From NCBI RefSeq assembly GCF_001412655.1, contig NZ_CP012996.1:3596001-3660000 (forward strand): a DNA stretch of 64,000 nt, in the 5' to 3' direction. Source of the DNA: Pedobacter sp. PACM 27299 (GTDB taxonomy: Bacteria; Bacteroidota; Bacteroidia; Sphingobacteriales; Sphingobacteriaceae). How positions within the stretch are numbered: position 1 is the first letter of the stretch; every line of letters begins with the position of its first letter. Under the pieces are notes generated by a model. It was given only the letters and a program-made list of their open reading frames with translations. It did no database searches and had not been told where the DNA came from. Below, in pieces: positions 51,178 to 60,812 of this stretch. A program made the position numbers and the translations under genes.

Positions 51178-53676
51178 TTATTTCACTTCAATTTTTAGGA
51201 CCGTAGACTTCAACCCCTTTGCAGAGGCCTCAAAGTAAACCACTCCCTGCTTTTCCTCAGACTTCACAATAGCTGTCAGCTGACCACTAAAAGCTTTCAT
51301 TTTTGGCGCCTGAAAAGATTCCAGACTCGCACTGTTTCCATTCGCTACAGCATGAAATTTTCCAGCTCCAGTGGCTTTAAAGCTGATCTCTCTGGTATCT
51401 TCAGAACATAGATTCCCATCTTTATCTACCACACTGACCAATACAAAAGAAAGATCCTTTCCATTTGCAGTCAATTGTGTACGATCAGCTTTCAATTCCA
51501 GGTGATGTGGTTTTCCAGCAGTATGGATCTCTTTTTCTTCTACTGCATTTCCCTTTGCATCATACGCAACCACCTTAACCGCTCCCGGTTTATATTTAGT
51601 ATCCATCCACATTAAACGGTATCTTTTCTGACGGTCAAAATCCTCCAAAGATTTCTTATCTCCGGTATTGTAAACCGTAAACGTCGTATCCTTTGTTTTC
51701 TTCCCCTGACTTTTACCATTGATAAACAATTCGGCAGTAGGATAATTGGTATACACAAAAACTGGTGTAGTTTGCCCTGCTCTATCTCTAAAATTCCAGC
51801 TTGGAAGGATATGAAGTGTGTTTGCGGCAGTATTCCAATGACTTCTATACAGGTAATAGCGGTCTTTGGGAATTCCTGCAAGGTCTACAATTCCAAATAA
51901 TGAGCTATGACTTGGCCAGTTGGTATAATATGGCGTTGGTTCGCCTAAGTAATCAAAACCGGTCCACACAAATTCGCCGATGGCATAAGGCAGGTCATCA
52001 TGCTGAATAAAATTATCTTCTGGCAAGTCAGACCAGCCGCAATGTTCTACATCATAAGATGACACCTGAAGATCCTCATAGATTGGCATAGCACGTCTGA
52101 TTACAGGGAATTTATAAATTCCTCTTGAGCTAATTGTAGAGGCCGTTTCTGTGCCGAGAATAATCTGCTGCGGCAGTTTTTTATAAGCTTCAGGATAGAC
52201 AAAAGGACGATAATTGAAACCTGCGACCTGCATAGTTGCTGCAAAATTATTGTTAATCACAGATCCTGGCTGATCCATTCCCTGTGTGACAAAGCGCGTA
52301 GGATCTTCCCGGAAACAGATGTCCTGAAGAAACTTTGCCGTTTTAGCGGCTCCCAGCATCCCTTGTTCAGGAACTTCATTTCCTATACACCACATCACTA
52401 CACTTGGATTATTTCTATAATGATGGATCAAATTGACCACATCTTTTTCCGCCCATTCCTCAAAATACTTATGGTAACCATTCTTTTGTTTTGGTGCTTT
52501 CCATTCGTCAAAAGTTTCGGCCATCAGCATCATGCCCATTTCATCACAAGCTTTCACAAACTCTGGTGCCGGCATATTATGAGAAGTCCGGATCGCATTT
52601 ACGCCCATATCTTTCATAATGCGAATCTGCCTTCTGATAGCCGCATCATTCACAGCCGCGCCTAATGGACCCAAATCATGGTGTAAACATACTCCTTTAA
52701 ACTGCGTCCTTTTTCCATTCAGAAAAAACCCTTTATTGGGAATAATTTCTATCGATCGGATTCCAAAAGTAGTGCTGTACTCATCTCGAAGTTCATTTTC
52801 CTCGTACAATTTAGAAACTGCGGTGTATAAAACCGGGTGTTCCGTATCCCAAAGTTGCGGATTCAAGACCAGCAGTTCCTGATTAAAAGTATCCTCATTG
52901 TATTTATTTAATAAGGTCTTCGTGCTGGCTACGACCTTCCCATCCGCATCTTTGATTTCGGTTGTCAAATGGAATCCAGCCACATTCCCTGCTCCAGTTA
53001 TCACCTTTGTTTTCAAGTTCACCTTCGCAAACTCCTTATGAATGACCGGTGTAGTCAACTGTGTTCCCCAAACTGGAATGTGTGCCGTTTCAGTCATCAC
53101 CACATGAACATTTCGGTATAAACCGGCCCCGGGGTACCATCTGGATGATTCCGGAAAGTTCTCCAACCTTACAGCTAATATATTTTCTTCCCCAGGCTCT
53201 AAAAATTCAGTAATATCAAAATGAAAAGTATTGTAACCATACGGCCAGAAGCCTACCTTTTTACCGTTTAAGTAAACGGTGGCGTTGCTCATTGCACCAT
53301 CAAAGATAATCGAAGCCTTTTTACCTTTATTAAATCCAGGCACCCTAAATTTATTCCGGTACCAGCCTACGCCAACAAATGGCAAGCCGCCCGTCCTCCC
53401 CGCATGTTCAGACGCTTCCTTCTGCCCATCTTGTGAGATCGCGACATGCTGTTTGTCATTATTAGCACTAAAAGGGCCATAAATAGCCCAGTCATGAGGA
53501 ACGATAACATTTTGCCATTTACTATCATTATATTTAACGTTCGTGAATTCAGGCTCATCTGTTCTCGTAAACTTCCAATTTTTTTCAAGTAACCATTCGG
53601 ACCTGCTCTGAGCAAATACTGCAGTACTCCAAAAACCTAACGACAGTAAAATAACAGCAAAGTAATTCTTTTTCAT
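51178..53676 (-). CDS. Glycoside hydrolase family 2, beta-galactosidase-like with DUF4982
   Basis: Exported exo-glycosidase of 832 residues. Signal peptide (ends VFAQ), sugar-binding domain (about 25-195; NWKFTRTDEPEFTNVKYNDS and VPHDWAIYGPF), Ig-like domain, TIM barrel (about 310-620; KGVCLHHDLGPLGAAVNDAA), DUF4982 (about 645-710) and a C-terminal Ig-like domain (about 725-832; KADRTQLTANGKDLSFVLVS). The acid/base is E434 (IGNEVPEQG) and the nucleophile is E510 (LGTETAST). The HHDLG motif and DUF4982 are typical of Bacteroidota beta-galactosidases. It stands alone, with a GAF gene and a kinase gene on either side. Confidence 0.95.
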   Translation of the reverse strand: MKKNYFAVILLSLGFWSTAVFAQSRSEWLLEKNWKFTRTDEPEFTNVKYNDSKWQNVIVPHDWAIYGPFSANNDKQHVAISQDGQKEASEHAGRTGGLPFVGVGWYRNKFRVPGFNKGKKASIIFDGAMSNATVYLNGKKVGFWPYGYNTFHFDITEFLEPGEENILAVRLENFPESSRWYPGAGLYRNVHVVMTETAHIPVWGTQLTTPVIHKEFAKVNLKTKVITGAGNVAGFHLTTEIKDADGKVVASTKTLLNKYNEDTFNQELLVLNPQLWDTEHPVLYTAVSKLYEENELRDEYSTTFGIRSIEIIPNKGFFLNGKRTQFKGVCLHHDLGPLGAAVNDAAIRRQIRIMKDMGVNAIRTSHNMPAPEFVKACDEMGMMLMAETFDEWKAPKQKNGYHKYFEEWAEKDVVNLIHHYRNNPSVVMWCIGNEVPEQGMLGAAKTAKFLQDICFREDPTRFVTQGMDQPGSVINNNFAATMQVAGFNYRPFVYPEAYKKLPQQIILGTETASTISSRGIYKFPVIRRAMPIYEDLQVSSYDVEHCGWSDLPEDNFIQHDDLPYAIGEFVWTGFDYLGEPTPYYTNWPSHSSLFGIVDLAGIPKDRYYLYRSHWNTAANTLHILPSWNFRDRAGQTTPVFVYTNYPTAELFINGKSQGKKTKDTTFTVYNTGDKKSLEDFDRQKRYRLMWMDTKYKPGAVKVVAYDAKGNAVEEKEIHTAGKPHHLELKADRTQLTANGKDLSFVLVSVVDKDGNLCSEDTREISFKATGAGKFHAVANGNSASLESFQAPKMKAFSGQLTAIVKSEEKQGVVYFEASAKGLKSTVLKIEVK

Positions 53677-53966
53677 ATCAATATTTAAACATTTTAACTG
53701 GTCATCTTCCAGCTGTGTATAGCTATCGACCCTATCAATGGCTAAATATATGCTAAAACGCGATCATTATGACCTTTTACTCGCCATAAACGAGCTAAAT
53801 CAACCGCCATTTTTTATTTGCTCATGAGCTAAACCCAGTTATACTACAACTAATAGGTTTAAAATATAGTTATATGTTCAAAATTCAAACCTTCCATCTA
53901 TTGTTCAAGTTATTTCTTTAAAAGCACATAAATAAAGTAACTTAGAACTCTTATCTCCATCCCCAG

Positions 53967-56576
53967 ATGAACTCTGAAAACGATCTAAAACACTTTAATG
54001 CGCTTATAGAAGCCTACCCTACTGCTACAGCCATTTATTCCGACAGGAACATTACCATAGCAGCTGCAAACCAAGAAATGCTTGCCCTATGGGGGAAAAA
54101 TAATTCCGTTATAGGAAAAGAAATGGCAGCCGCTATTCCCGAACTGATCAACCAACCATTTATCAACTTACTGCAACAAGTTTACGATACAGGAATCACC
54201 TATCATGGAGAACAGGAAGCCGCCGACCTTATTGTAGACGGACAGCTGAAAACTTCTTATTTCAATTTCACCTATAAAGCATTAAAGGATGAACATGGAA
54301 AAACTGTGGCAATTATCCACAATGCAATCGACGTTACAGAGCTTGTACTGACAAAGAAAAAAATCAGCGAAACTGAAGAACGCCTGAGTTTCGCCCTGGA
54401 ATCGGCAGAAATTGGCACCTGGGAAATGAACCCTTTAAATGAAACTGTTTTTTGGGACCAAAGGTGCCGGGAAATCTTCGGATTTGATGGTCATGAGGAA
54501 ATCGAATATAAGTCTGTACTCCACTGTATTCATCCTCTGGACAAACAGAAAGTAGCCATGGCAGTAGCAGCTGCTATTGATCCGAATCGCACAGAAACTT
54601 ACGATTTACGCTATCGAACAGTGAGTCAATCCAATAAAACCCTTAGATGGGTTCACTGTAAGGGGAAAGCGTACTTCGACGATCGCGGAGCAGTTTATCG
54701 CTTTGCTGGAATAGCCATGGACATCACCAAAGAAATTACTGCCAACCTCAGTGAACAACAGCTACTTTCTTTAATCAGGCACAATGCAGATCATATGTCT
54801 ATAGCAGATATGGAAGGCAGGCTCATTTATATGAACCAATCCGGCAGAAAAATGCTGGGCGTTCCTGAAAATGCAGATATCACCACCATGACAGCATCCG
54901 ATTTCTACACCCCTGAAGAATTAGCCCGGGTACAGCAAACTTTAATCCCACAAATTTCTGAGGAAAGTGGTTGGCAAGGGGTCATCCACCTAAGAAACTA
55001 CCAAAACAAACAGGAAATTCCATGCGATGTGAATTATATTCTCATCAAAGATCCATTTTCGGGAGCCACTATTGGAAGAGGCGCTACCGCAAGGGACTTA
55101 CGACCGGAAATCAAAGCGAAAGCAGAACTGAAACGCCTGGCAACAATCGTAGATATCTCTGAAGATTTCTGTAATTATTGCGACCTCGATGGCAATACCA
55201 TTTATATCAATGAAGCCGGGGGTAAATTAATCGGTATCGACCCAAAACATATCAATGGAGCAAACTTGTACCAGTACCATAGTGCTGCTTCCTCAGCGGA
55301 AATCCGAGATAGGATCATTCCAGAACTCTATACCCATGGAAAATGGTCAGGACGATTAGAACTGGTGCATCAGGTTACCGGAGAAATCATTCCTATTCAT
55401 AAACAACTATTCATCATCCGTCAGGAGTTCAGCAACGAACCTGTGGCCATTGCCGGAATCGCCCGGGACATGAGAAGAGAATTGAATGCAAAAAAAGCAG
55501 TAGACAAGAAAACAGAAGAGTTACAGCAAGCCATTAAGGAAATGGAATTTTTAGCAAATACAGTTCCTGCAGTAGTGTGGACGAGCCATCCTGATGGAAT
55601 GCTGGACTATATCAATGACCGCTGGCACGAAAGAAGCGACGTCAGTATCGCCGAATCGCTTGGTCAGGGCTGGATCAAAGTGATGCACCCCGATGATGTA
55701 AAAGGAGTAATACAAAGATGGAAATTAAGTGTCGATAGCGGCAACCCTTATCAAACGGAATTCCGAATGCTGGACAAACATGGTAATTATAGATGGTGGC
55801 TCGTTAGGGCATTAGCGCTAAAAGATGCCAATGATAAAATCATTAAATGGTACGGCACCAACACGGACATTACCGATCAAAAAGAACTGGAAAGACAAAA
55901 GGATAACTTCCTTGCTGTAGCCAGTCATGAGTTAAAAACCCCTGTAACCAGTATTAAAGCGTATGCTCAGGTATTGGAAATGATGTTAAATCGTGCAGGG
56001 GATACTAAAAATGCAGTGTTAATGTCAAAAATGGATGGGCAAATCAACAGATTAACCAGTTTAATTGGAGATCTGCTGGATGTTACAAAAATCAATTCTG
56101 GCAGACTGGAATTTGACAATGTACCCTTTGATTTTAACCAAATGATGCTGGAAATTATTGAAGATATGCAGCTCACTTCCGGCAGGCATCAAATTAAACA
56201 CCAGCTTTCTTTTAAAAGAATGGTAACCGGAGATCGGGAAAGAATCGCACAAGTTGTGATTAACCTGATCACCAATGCGATAAAATATTCTCCTAATGCC
56301 GACCGGATCATCATCTACACCGAAGATCACGATACCGAAGTTCAATTGTGCGTACAGGATTTTGGTATCGGACTAACCAGAGATAAGATGGATCGTGTAT
56401 TTGAACAGTTTTATCGGGTGAGCGGGACTAAAGAACATACGTTTCCAGGGCTTGGGCTCGGTCTCTACATTTCTTCAGAAATTATTAAACAACTTGGCGG
56501 AAAGATATGGGTAAACTCTGTAATTGAAAAGGGTTCCACTTTTTGCTTTGCTATTCCTTTAAATAACGGCAATTAA
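53967..56576 (+). CDS. Soluble hybrid-free sensor histidine kinase with five PAS domains
   Basis: Histidine kinase of 869 residues with no membrane segment. Five PAS domains lie in a row at about 10-130, 140-255, 265-375, 385-500 and 520-640 (for example NADHMSIADMEGRLIYMNQS and VPAVVWTSHPDGMLDYINDR). The HisKA phosphoacceptor is H654 in AVASHELKTPVTSIKAYAQV. The ATPase has the N box VVINLITNAIKYSPNADRII and the G box FPGLGLGLYISSEIIKQLGG. The response regulator gene starts 14 bases after the stop, so they form a pair. Signals are probably internal (redox, small ligands), as there is no sensor outside the cell. Confidence 0.96.
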   Translation: MNSENDLKHFNALIEAYPTATAIYSDRNITIAAANQEMLALWGKNNSVIGKEMAAAIPELINQPFINLLQQVYDTGITYHGEQEAADLIVDGQLKTSYFNFTYKALKDEHGKTVAIIHNAIDVTELVLTKKKISETEERLSFALESAEIGTWEMNPLNETVFWDQRCREIFGFDGHEEIEYKSVLHCIHPLDKQKVAMAVAAAIDPNRTETYDLRYRTVSQSNKTLRWVHCKGKAYFDDRGAVYRFAGIAMDITKEITANLSEQQLLSLIRHNADHMSIADMEGRLIYMNQSGRKMLGVPENADITTMTASDFYTPEELARVQQTLIPQISEESGWQGVIHLRNYQNKQEIPCDVNYILIKDPFSGATIGRGATARDLRPEIKAKAELKRLATIVDISEDFCNYCDLDGNTIYINEAGGKLIGIDPKHINGANLYQYHSAASSAEIRDRIIPELYTHGKWSGRLELVHQVTGEIIPIHKQLFIIRQEFSNEPVAIAGIARDMRRELNAKKAVDKKTEELQQAIKEMEFLANTVPAVVWTSHPDGMLDYINDRWHERSDVSIAESLGQGWIKVMHPDDVKGVIQRWKLSVDSGNPYQTEFRMLDKHGNYRWWLVRALALKDANDKIIKWYGTNTDITDQKELERQKDNFLAVASHELKTPVTSIKAYAQVLEMMLNRAGDTKNAVLMSKMDGQINRLTSLIGDLLDVTKINSGRLEFDNVPFDFNQMMLEIIEDMQLTSGRHQIKHQLSFKRMVTGDRERIAQVVINLITNAIKYSPNADRIIIYTEDHDTEVQLCVQDFGIGLTRDKMDRVFEQFYRVSGTKEHTFPGLGLGLYISSEIIKQLGGKIWVNSVIEKGSTFCFAIPLNNGN

Positions 56577-56590
56577 ACGAAATCCTACAG

Positions 56591-56947
56591 ATGAAAAAGA
56601 TATTTATAGCAGATGATGATGCCGCAATTGTTGATGCAACCAGCTTAATGCTGGAGTTAATGGGTTATGATGTGGCCTCTACTTTAAATGGTGCTGCCAT
56701 ATTAGAAGCGATGAAACCCAGTCCAGATCTTTTAATTCTTGATATCTGGCTTTCAGGTATCGATGGCAGGGACGTATGCAGACAGCTGAAAGCCGATCCG
56801 GCCACTAAAAACATACCGATTCTCATGATTTCTGCTAGCAGAGAGATCAAAACATCTGCAATGGATAGCGGAGCCAATGATTTTCTGGCAAAACCTTTCG
56901 AAATGCAGCTGCTGCTTCAGAAAATTGAAAGTTTAATCAATACATAA
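56591..56947 (+). CDS. Single-domain response regulator
   Basis: Receiver protein of 118 residues with the acidic pair in FIADDDAAIVD, the phosphoacceptor D51 in LLILDIWLSGIDGRDVCRQL, the switch Ser in ILMISASREI, and the lysine in DFLAKPFEMQLLLQKI. No output domain is attached, so it passes phosphate onward or acts by protein contact. It is cotranscribed with the kinase. Confidence 0.96.
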   Translation: MKKIFIADDDAAIVDATSLMLELMGYDVASTLNGAAILEAMKPSPDLLILDIWLSGIDGRDVCRQLKADPATKNIPILMISASREIKTSAMDSGANDFLAKPFEMQLLLQKIESLINT

Positions 56948-56999
56948 ACCTTAAAGCATCGGACTTGTTATAGTGTAAATTACCATCTTCACATCATAA

Positions 57000-57695
57000 A
57001 TGCTATTAAACATCGACTGGACTAAATTTCTAATTGGGGAAGCAGATTGGGAATTCATGGCAGAGATCTGCCTGCGTACCCTCATCATGTATTTTATCAT
57101 CTTAATGGGCTTGCGATTGCTGGGAAAACGTGGCGTAAGACAACTCTCGGTGTTTGAACTTGTCGTGATCATTAGTCTGGGCTCAGCAGCCGGCGACCCC
57201 ATGTTTTACAAAGAAATAGGCTTGTTGGTACCCGTGTTGATTTTTGCAGTGATTGTAAGCGCCTACCGAATGACCACCTTTTTAATGGCCAAAAGTAAAA
57301 AGATGGACGACCTCATTGAAGGAACCTGCGTTTACCTGATTAAAGATGGAGAATTTTCTATTGAAGACTTTGGAAAAGAAGGACTTGCTTATGATGAGTT
57401 TTTTTCAGAAATGCGTCAGCAGAGTATTTCTCATCTCGGACAGGTAGAATCAGTTATTTTGGAAACCTCTGGTAACCTTAGCATCTATTACTTTACTGAT
57501 GAACAGGTTAAATATGGTCTTCCAATATTACCCGAACTTTTTGACGATTGTCACAAAGCTATCAATACTCCTGGAATATACGCATGTGCCTATTGCGGCA
57601 ATGTAAAGGAGCTAGCACCATCCCCAAAGCATACCTGCAGCAAATGCCAGCATGAATCATGGGTAAAGGCAATAAATCGGCTCAGAATAAAATAA
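57000..57695 (+). CDS. DUF421 (YetF-like) membrane protein with C-terminal zinc ribbon
   Basis: Membrane protein of 231 residues. Segments lie at about 24-41, 52-70 and 74-92, followed by the cytoplasmic DUF421 domain (about 95-170; GTCVYLIKDGEFSIEDFGKE). The family mark GLRLLGKRGVRQLSVFELVV IISLGSAAGDPM is clear. After the DUF421 domain, four cysteines (C196, C199, C213, C216) make a CX2C-X13-CX2C zinc ribbon. DUF421 proteins have no known function. It lies 53 bases behind the receiver gene on the same strand and may be cotranscribed with it. Confidence 0.88.
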   Translation: MLLNIDWTKFLIGEADWEFMAEICLRTLIMYFIILMGLRLLGKRGVRQLSVFELVVIISLGSAAGDPMFYKEIGLLVPVLIFAVIVSAYRMTTFLMAKSKKMDDLIEGTCVYLIKDGEFSIEDFGKEGLAYDEFFSEMRQQSISHLGQVESVILETSGNLSIYYFTDEQVKYGLPILPELFDDCHKAINTPGIYACAYCGNVKELAPSPKHTCSKCQHESWVKAINRLRIK

Positions 57696-57708
57696 CGAGC
57701 AAAAAAAA

Positions 57709-57744
57709 GACTTCATCATGATTTCATGATGAAGTCTTTTTTTC
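57709..57744. terminator. Strong terminator after the DUF421 gene
   Basis: GACTTCATCATG (57709-57720) pairs perfectly with CATGATGAAGTC (57725-57736), loop ATTT, then a T-run; an A-run precedes it, so it serves both strands. Confidence 0.92.
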
Positions 57745-57751
57745 TAATTGA

Positions 57752-58126
57752 CTATCTGGTGCAATCTGCAGTCCATGTTGCCCCATCTCTAGTCACCAGC
57801 ATTTTTAGGGTACTGGCATCAATCTTAATACCGGTTAACCCATTGCCGATACTTACATAACTATTATCTCCTGATTTTTCGAATTTCACACCTGTGATAT
57901 CAGGAATACTATTACCGAAATAAAAATTGTAGGTCTCTCCTACTTTACTAACTGTGATTTTTCCGTCAGAACTCTTGGTTAAATTACCATCCTTCAGATA
58001 AGAAACTGAACCGTTGTAAGTGCCTACAAAGAAGTCTGATTCTGCTGGATCTTTGTCTTTCTTACAGGCGATCAAAATCGTCGTAGCGATCAATAGTAAA
58101 CTGAAAATTCTAATTGCTTTTTTCAT
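57752..58126 (-). CDS. Small hypothetical lipoprotein
   Basis: Lipoprotein of 124 residues: signal MKKAIRIFSLLLIATTILIA followed by Cys 21 and a Lys/Asp-rich spacer. The rest is a beta-rich domain (FFVGTYNGSVSYLKDGNLTK, then VGETYNFYFGN) of a lipocalin-like build that I cannot assign. Such small lipoproteins are common in Sphingobacteriaceae. It is followed by a terminator. Confidence 0.8.
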   Translation of the reverse strand: MKKAIRIFSLLLIATTILIACKKDKDPAESDFFVGTYNGSVSYLKDGNLTKSSDGKITVSKVGETYNFYFGNSIPDITGVKFEKSGDNSYVSIGNGLTGIKIDASTLKMLVTRDGATWTADCTR

Positions 58127-58250
58127 AATGGCATGTGTTTTATTTGTAACATACCAGTTACAAAGCCCGTGCCAAAACCCATTAAAACTCTCTTAAAAGC
58201 AATTAAAACGCGAAATCCAGCAGCCAAACACTTATTAGGAAAGCCATATC

Positions 58251-58631
58251 TTAAGCCCCCTCAATGATCGAAAGAATATTTCCTGCCGGATCTTTAAACC
58301 AGGCGATTACGGGACCTTCGCCACGAAATATCCCCTGATCATCTGTTCTAAAACCCGGCTCATTATAATGTTCAAATTTCACACCTTTTTTTGTTAAAAG
58401 TGAGACGGTTTCCTCAACATTTTGAACTGGAAAATTCAACATAGTGAAGCTTGCGGCCACATGATTGGACTTTGGATAGATCACTATAGGTGTTGATCCT
58501 TCCACATGGACTTCCAATATCCCCATAGGATTATCTTTCAATGCTAATCCTAAGACCTCTCCATAGAATGCTTTTGCTTTTTCCAGATGATCCACTGAAA
58601 ACGAGCTGAATGATTTTGAATTTCTCAACAT
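58251..58631 (-). CDS. VOC family protein (glyoxalase/bleomycin-resistance-like)
   Basis: Metalloenzyme-like protein of 126 residues with two beta-alpha-beta-beta-beta modules: KSFSSFSVDHLEKAKAFYGE, then VLGLALKDNPMGILEVHVEG, and PVIAWFKDPAGNILSIIEGA. Canonical metal-binding positions look partly kept. Substrate unknown. It lies 51 bases downstream of egtD on the same strand and could be in the same transcript, though this may be chance. Confidence 0.88.
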   Translation of the reverse strand: MLRNSKSFSSFSVDHLEKAKAFYGEVLGLALKDNPMGILEVHVEGSTPIVIYPKSNHVAASFTMLNFPVQNVEETVSLLTKKGVKFEHYNEPGFRTDDQGIFRGEGPVIAWFKDPAGNILSIIEGA

Positions 58632-58681
58632 GATTCTCTTTTTTTATAAGACAATCTGTCTAGGAATAAAGTTTTCACAAA

Positions 58682-59659
58682 CTATACTACCGTCCAAATC
58701 GCATCAACGAAATAATTATGTTCATCAAAAAAGCGTTGGTTAAATTGAAACCCTGTTGCTATCGCCATCTCCTCTATGTCTTGAAGGGAGTATTTTTGTG
58801 AAATCTCCATGTAAACAGGCTCGTAAGCCTCAAAATGAATGAGCGCCTCCTCTCCAATCCGAACCTCCTGTGATTTTAAACTGATCAGGTAACTTTTACA
58901 GGCACCAGATTCCGGGTCATAGAAAGGATAATGTTCAAAAGCCTCCAGTTTAAAATCCGCATTCAATTCTCTGTTAATACGGGTCAGCAGGTTGAGGTTA
59001 AAGGCTGCAGTAATCCCGTGGGAATCATTATAAGCCGCCAATATCTGCTTTGGATCTTTCTTCAGGTCAAAACCAATAATTAAAATATCACCTTTAGTTA
59101 AAGAAGCTCTTAATGTGCTACAGAAATCCTCTGCTTCGGCAACGTCCATATTGCCAATATTAGCCCCCATAAATAATACCACTTTCCTACGACTGGACAG
59201 TGTAGTGCCTTTTTCAAGCATTTCAAAATAATCACCATTCAACCCTATTACCGACAATCCTGGTAAGGTTTTCGGCAAATGATCTTCCAGTTGACTAATT
59301 ATTCCTGCAGAAATATCTATGGGCATATAGCTGAATTCCAGTTTCCGGTTACTCAGTTCTTTCAGTAGGTGAATAGACTTTGTGGCATCCCCGGCACCTA
59401 GTTCTATCAGGTCAAAGGGAGTATTTTCACTGGTAATCAGATCTGCAATCTTTCCGCTCTGTTTTGTCAGGATGTCCATTTCTGCATTAGTGACATAATA
59501 TTCTTCCAACTTCATAATCTTTTGAAAGAGCAGATCACCTGCCCGATCATAAAAATATTTCGCCTGCATAAACTTAGGGCTGGCTTGTAGGCCTGTTAAA
59601 ATATCCTGCATGAATTGACTTTCTGCAATGATTTGCGCTGCTATTTTGTTGTTGATCAT
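58682..59659 (-). CDS. egtD: L-histidine N(alpha)-methyltransferase EgtD
   Basis: SAM-dependent enzyme of 325 residues that trimethylates histidine to hercynine, the first step of ergothioneine synthesis. I chose ATG 59659, right behind the EgtB stop; the longer TTG start at 59671 would overlap EgtB by 11 bases. Marks are the N-terminal KFMQAKYFYDRAGDLLFQKI, the SAM motif DLIELGAGDATKSIHLLKEL, MPIDISAGI, LFMGANIGNMDVAEAEDFCS, and the C-terminal RFFDEHNYFVDAIWTV. All family blocks are present. Operon with EgtB and a transporter. Confidence 0.96.
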   Translation of the reverse strand: MINNKIAAQIIAESQFMQDILTGLQASPKFMQAKYFYDRAGDLLFQKIMKLEEYYVTNAEMDILTKQSGKIADLITSENTPFDLIELGAGDATKSIHLLKELSNRKLEFSYMPIDISAGIISQLEDHLPKTLPGLSVIGLNGDYFEMLEKGTTLSSRRKVVLFMGANIGNMDVAEAEDFCSTLRASLTKGDILIIGFDLKKDPKQILAAYNDSHGITAAFNLNLLTRINRELNADFKLEAFEHYPFYDPESGACKSYLISLKSQEVRIGEEALIHFEAYEPVYMEISQKYSLQDIEEMAIATGFQFNQRFFDEHNYFVDAIWTVV

Positions 59660-59660
59660 A

Positions 59661-60812
59661 TTATTTGGCAAGTCGTAAGCCTGTAAACTGCCACCTTAAG
59701 TGTGGATGAAAAAAATTCCTGTAACTGATTCTGCTATGTCCTTCGGGCGTGGCGATAGATGCTCCCCGGAGCACTTTCTGCTGGACCATAAACTTGCCAT
59801 TATACTCTCCTATTGCCCCGGGTGCCTTATTAAAGCCTGGATAAGGCAAGTAAGCACTTTCGGTCCATTCCCATCGCTGGCCCCAGTTGAAAGTCTGTGC
59901 TGCCACTTCCCACTCAAATTCCGTAGGTAATCGTAGGCCAGCCCAGCTGGCATAAGCATAGGCTTCATAATAGCTGATGTGGGTCACTGGCTCTTGAAGG
60001 TTCATTGGTTTTAAACCTGAAAGGGTATAACGATGCCATTGTTCATCTATAAAATGCCAGTACATTGGTGCAGTTACCTGGTTATTGTTTAACCAGTCCC
60101 AGCCTTCCGAATGCCAATACTCAAAATTCTGATAGCCTCCGCTGTTTATAAATTCAAGGAATTCTGCATTGCTTACCAGATTTGAACTGATAGAGAATGG
60201 CTGTAAATAAACCTTATGAAGCCCTAATTCATTGTCAAAACAGAATGAGGTGCCTGTATAACCGATCTCATATACGCCTTCTGCTATCCCAATCATTTCA
60301 CGCGTTTTCGTTTGCAGGGGGCTACTTTCTCTAACTTCGGAATGATAAACAGGAAAAAGTGGATTATTTCCCAGAATATACTTGATATCCGTCAGCAAAA
60401 GTTCCTGATGCTGCTGTTCATGGTTGAAACCAAGAAGCAATAATTCTTCGACCTCTTCGGTTACCGGATTTTCCAATAACCTCAGCATTGCTTCATCAAC
60501 ATAAGCCCGATATTGATAAATCTCTTTTACTCCAGGCCGGCTCAGATTCCCCCTGTCCGTACGGATCACTCTGTTTCCTATCGTTTCATAATAACTATTG
60601 AACACATAATTATAAGCGTCGTTATACACCTCATAGCCTAGAGAAAAAGGCTGCAAAATGAAAGTTTCAAAAAACCAGGTGGTATGGCCAAGATGCCATT
60701 TAGGAGGGCTTACATCCACAATTGGCTGCACTACATAATCTTCGGTTTCTAAGGGTTCGCAAATCTGTTCAGAATGTTTTCTAATCTTCAGGTACTTTTC
60801 CGATAGTATCAT
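59661..60812 (-). CDS. egtB: Ergothioneine biosynthesis sulfoxide synthase EgtB
   Basis: Non-haem iron enzyme of 383 residues that joins hercynine with a cysteine-containing thiol using oxygen. The DinB-like N-terminal domain has the iron-binding blocks WHLGHTTWFFE (about 39-49) and FNHEQQHQELLL (about 129-140). The C-terminal SUMF1/FGE-like domain has LRLPTEFEWEVAAQTFNWGQ and VLRGASIATPEGHSRISYRN. The length and the absence of egtA and egtC nearby fit the type II enzymes that take cysteine rather than gamma-glutamylcysteine; this is inference. Its start overlaps the permease stop by one base (TAATG). Confidence 0.95.
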   Translation of the reverse strand: MILSEKYLKIRKHSEQICEPLETEDYVVQPIVDVSPPKWHLGHTTWFFETFILQPFSLGYEVYNDAYNYVFNSYYETIGNRVIRTDRGNLSRPGVKEIYQYRAYVDEAMLRLLENPVTEEVEELLLLGFNHEQQHQELLLTDIKYILGNNPLFPVYHSEVRESSPLQTKTREMIGIAEGVYEIGYTGTSFCFDNELGLHKVYLQPFSISSNLVSNAEFLEFINSGGYQNFEYWHSEGWDWLNNNQVTAPMYWHFIDEQWHRYTLSGLKPMNLQEPVTHISYYEAYAYASWAGLRLPTEFEWEVAAQTFNWGQRWEWTESAYLPYPGFNKAPGAIGEYNGKFMVQQKVLRGASIATPEGHSRISYRNFFHPHLRWQFTGLRLAK

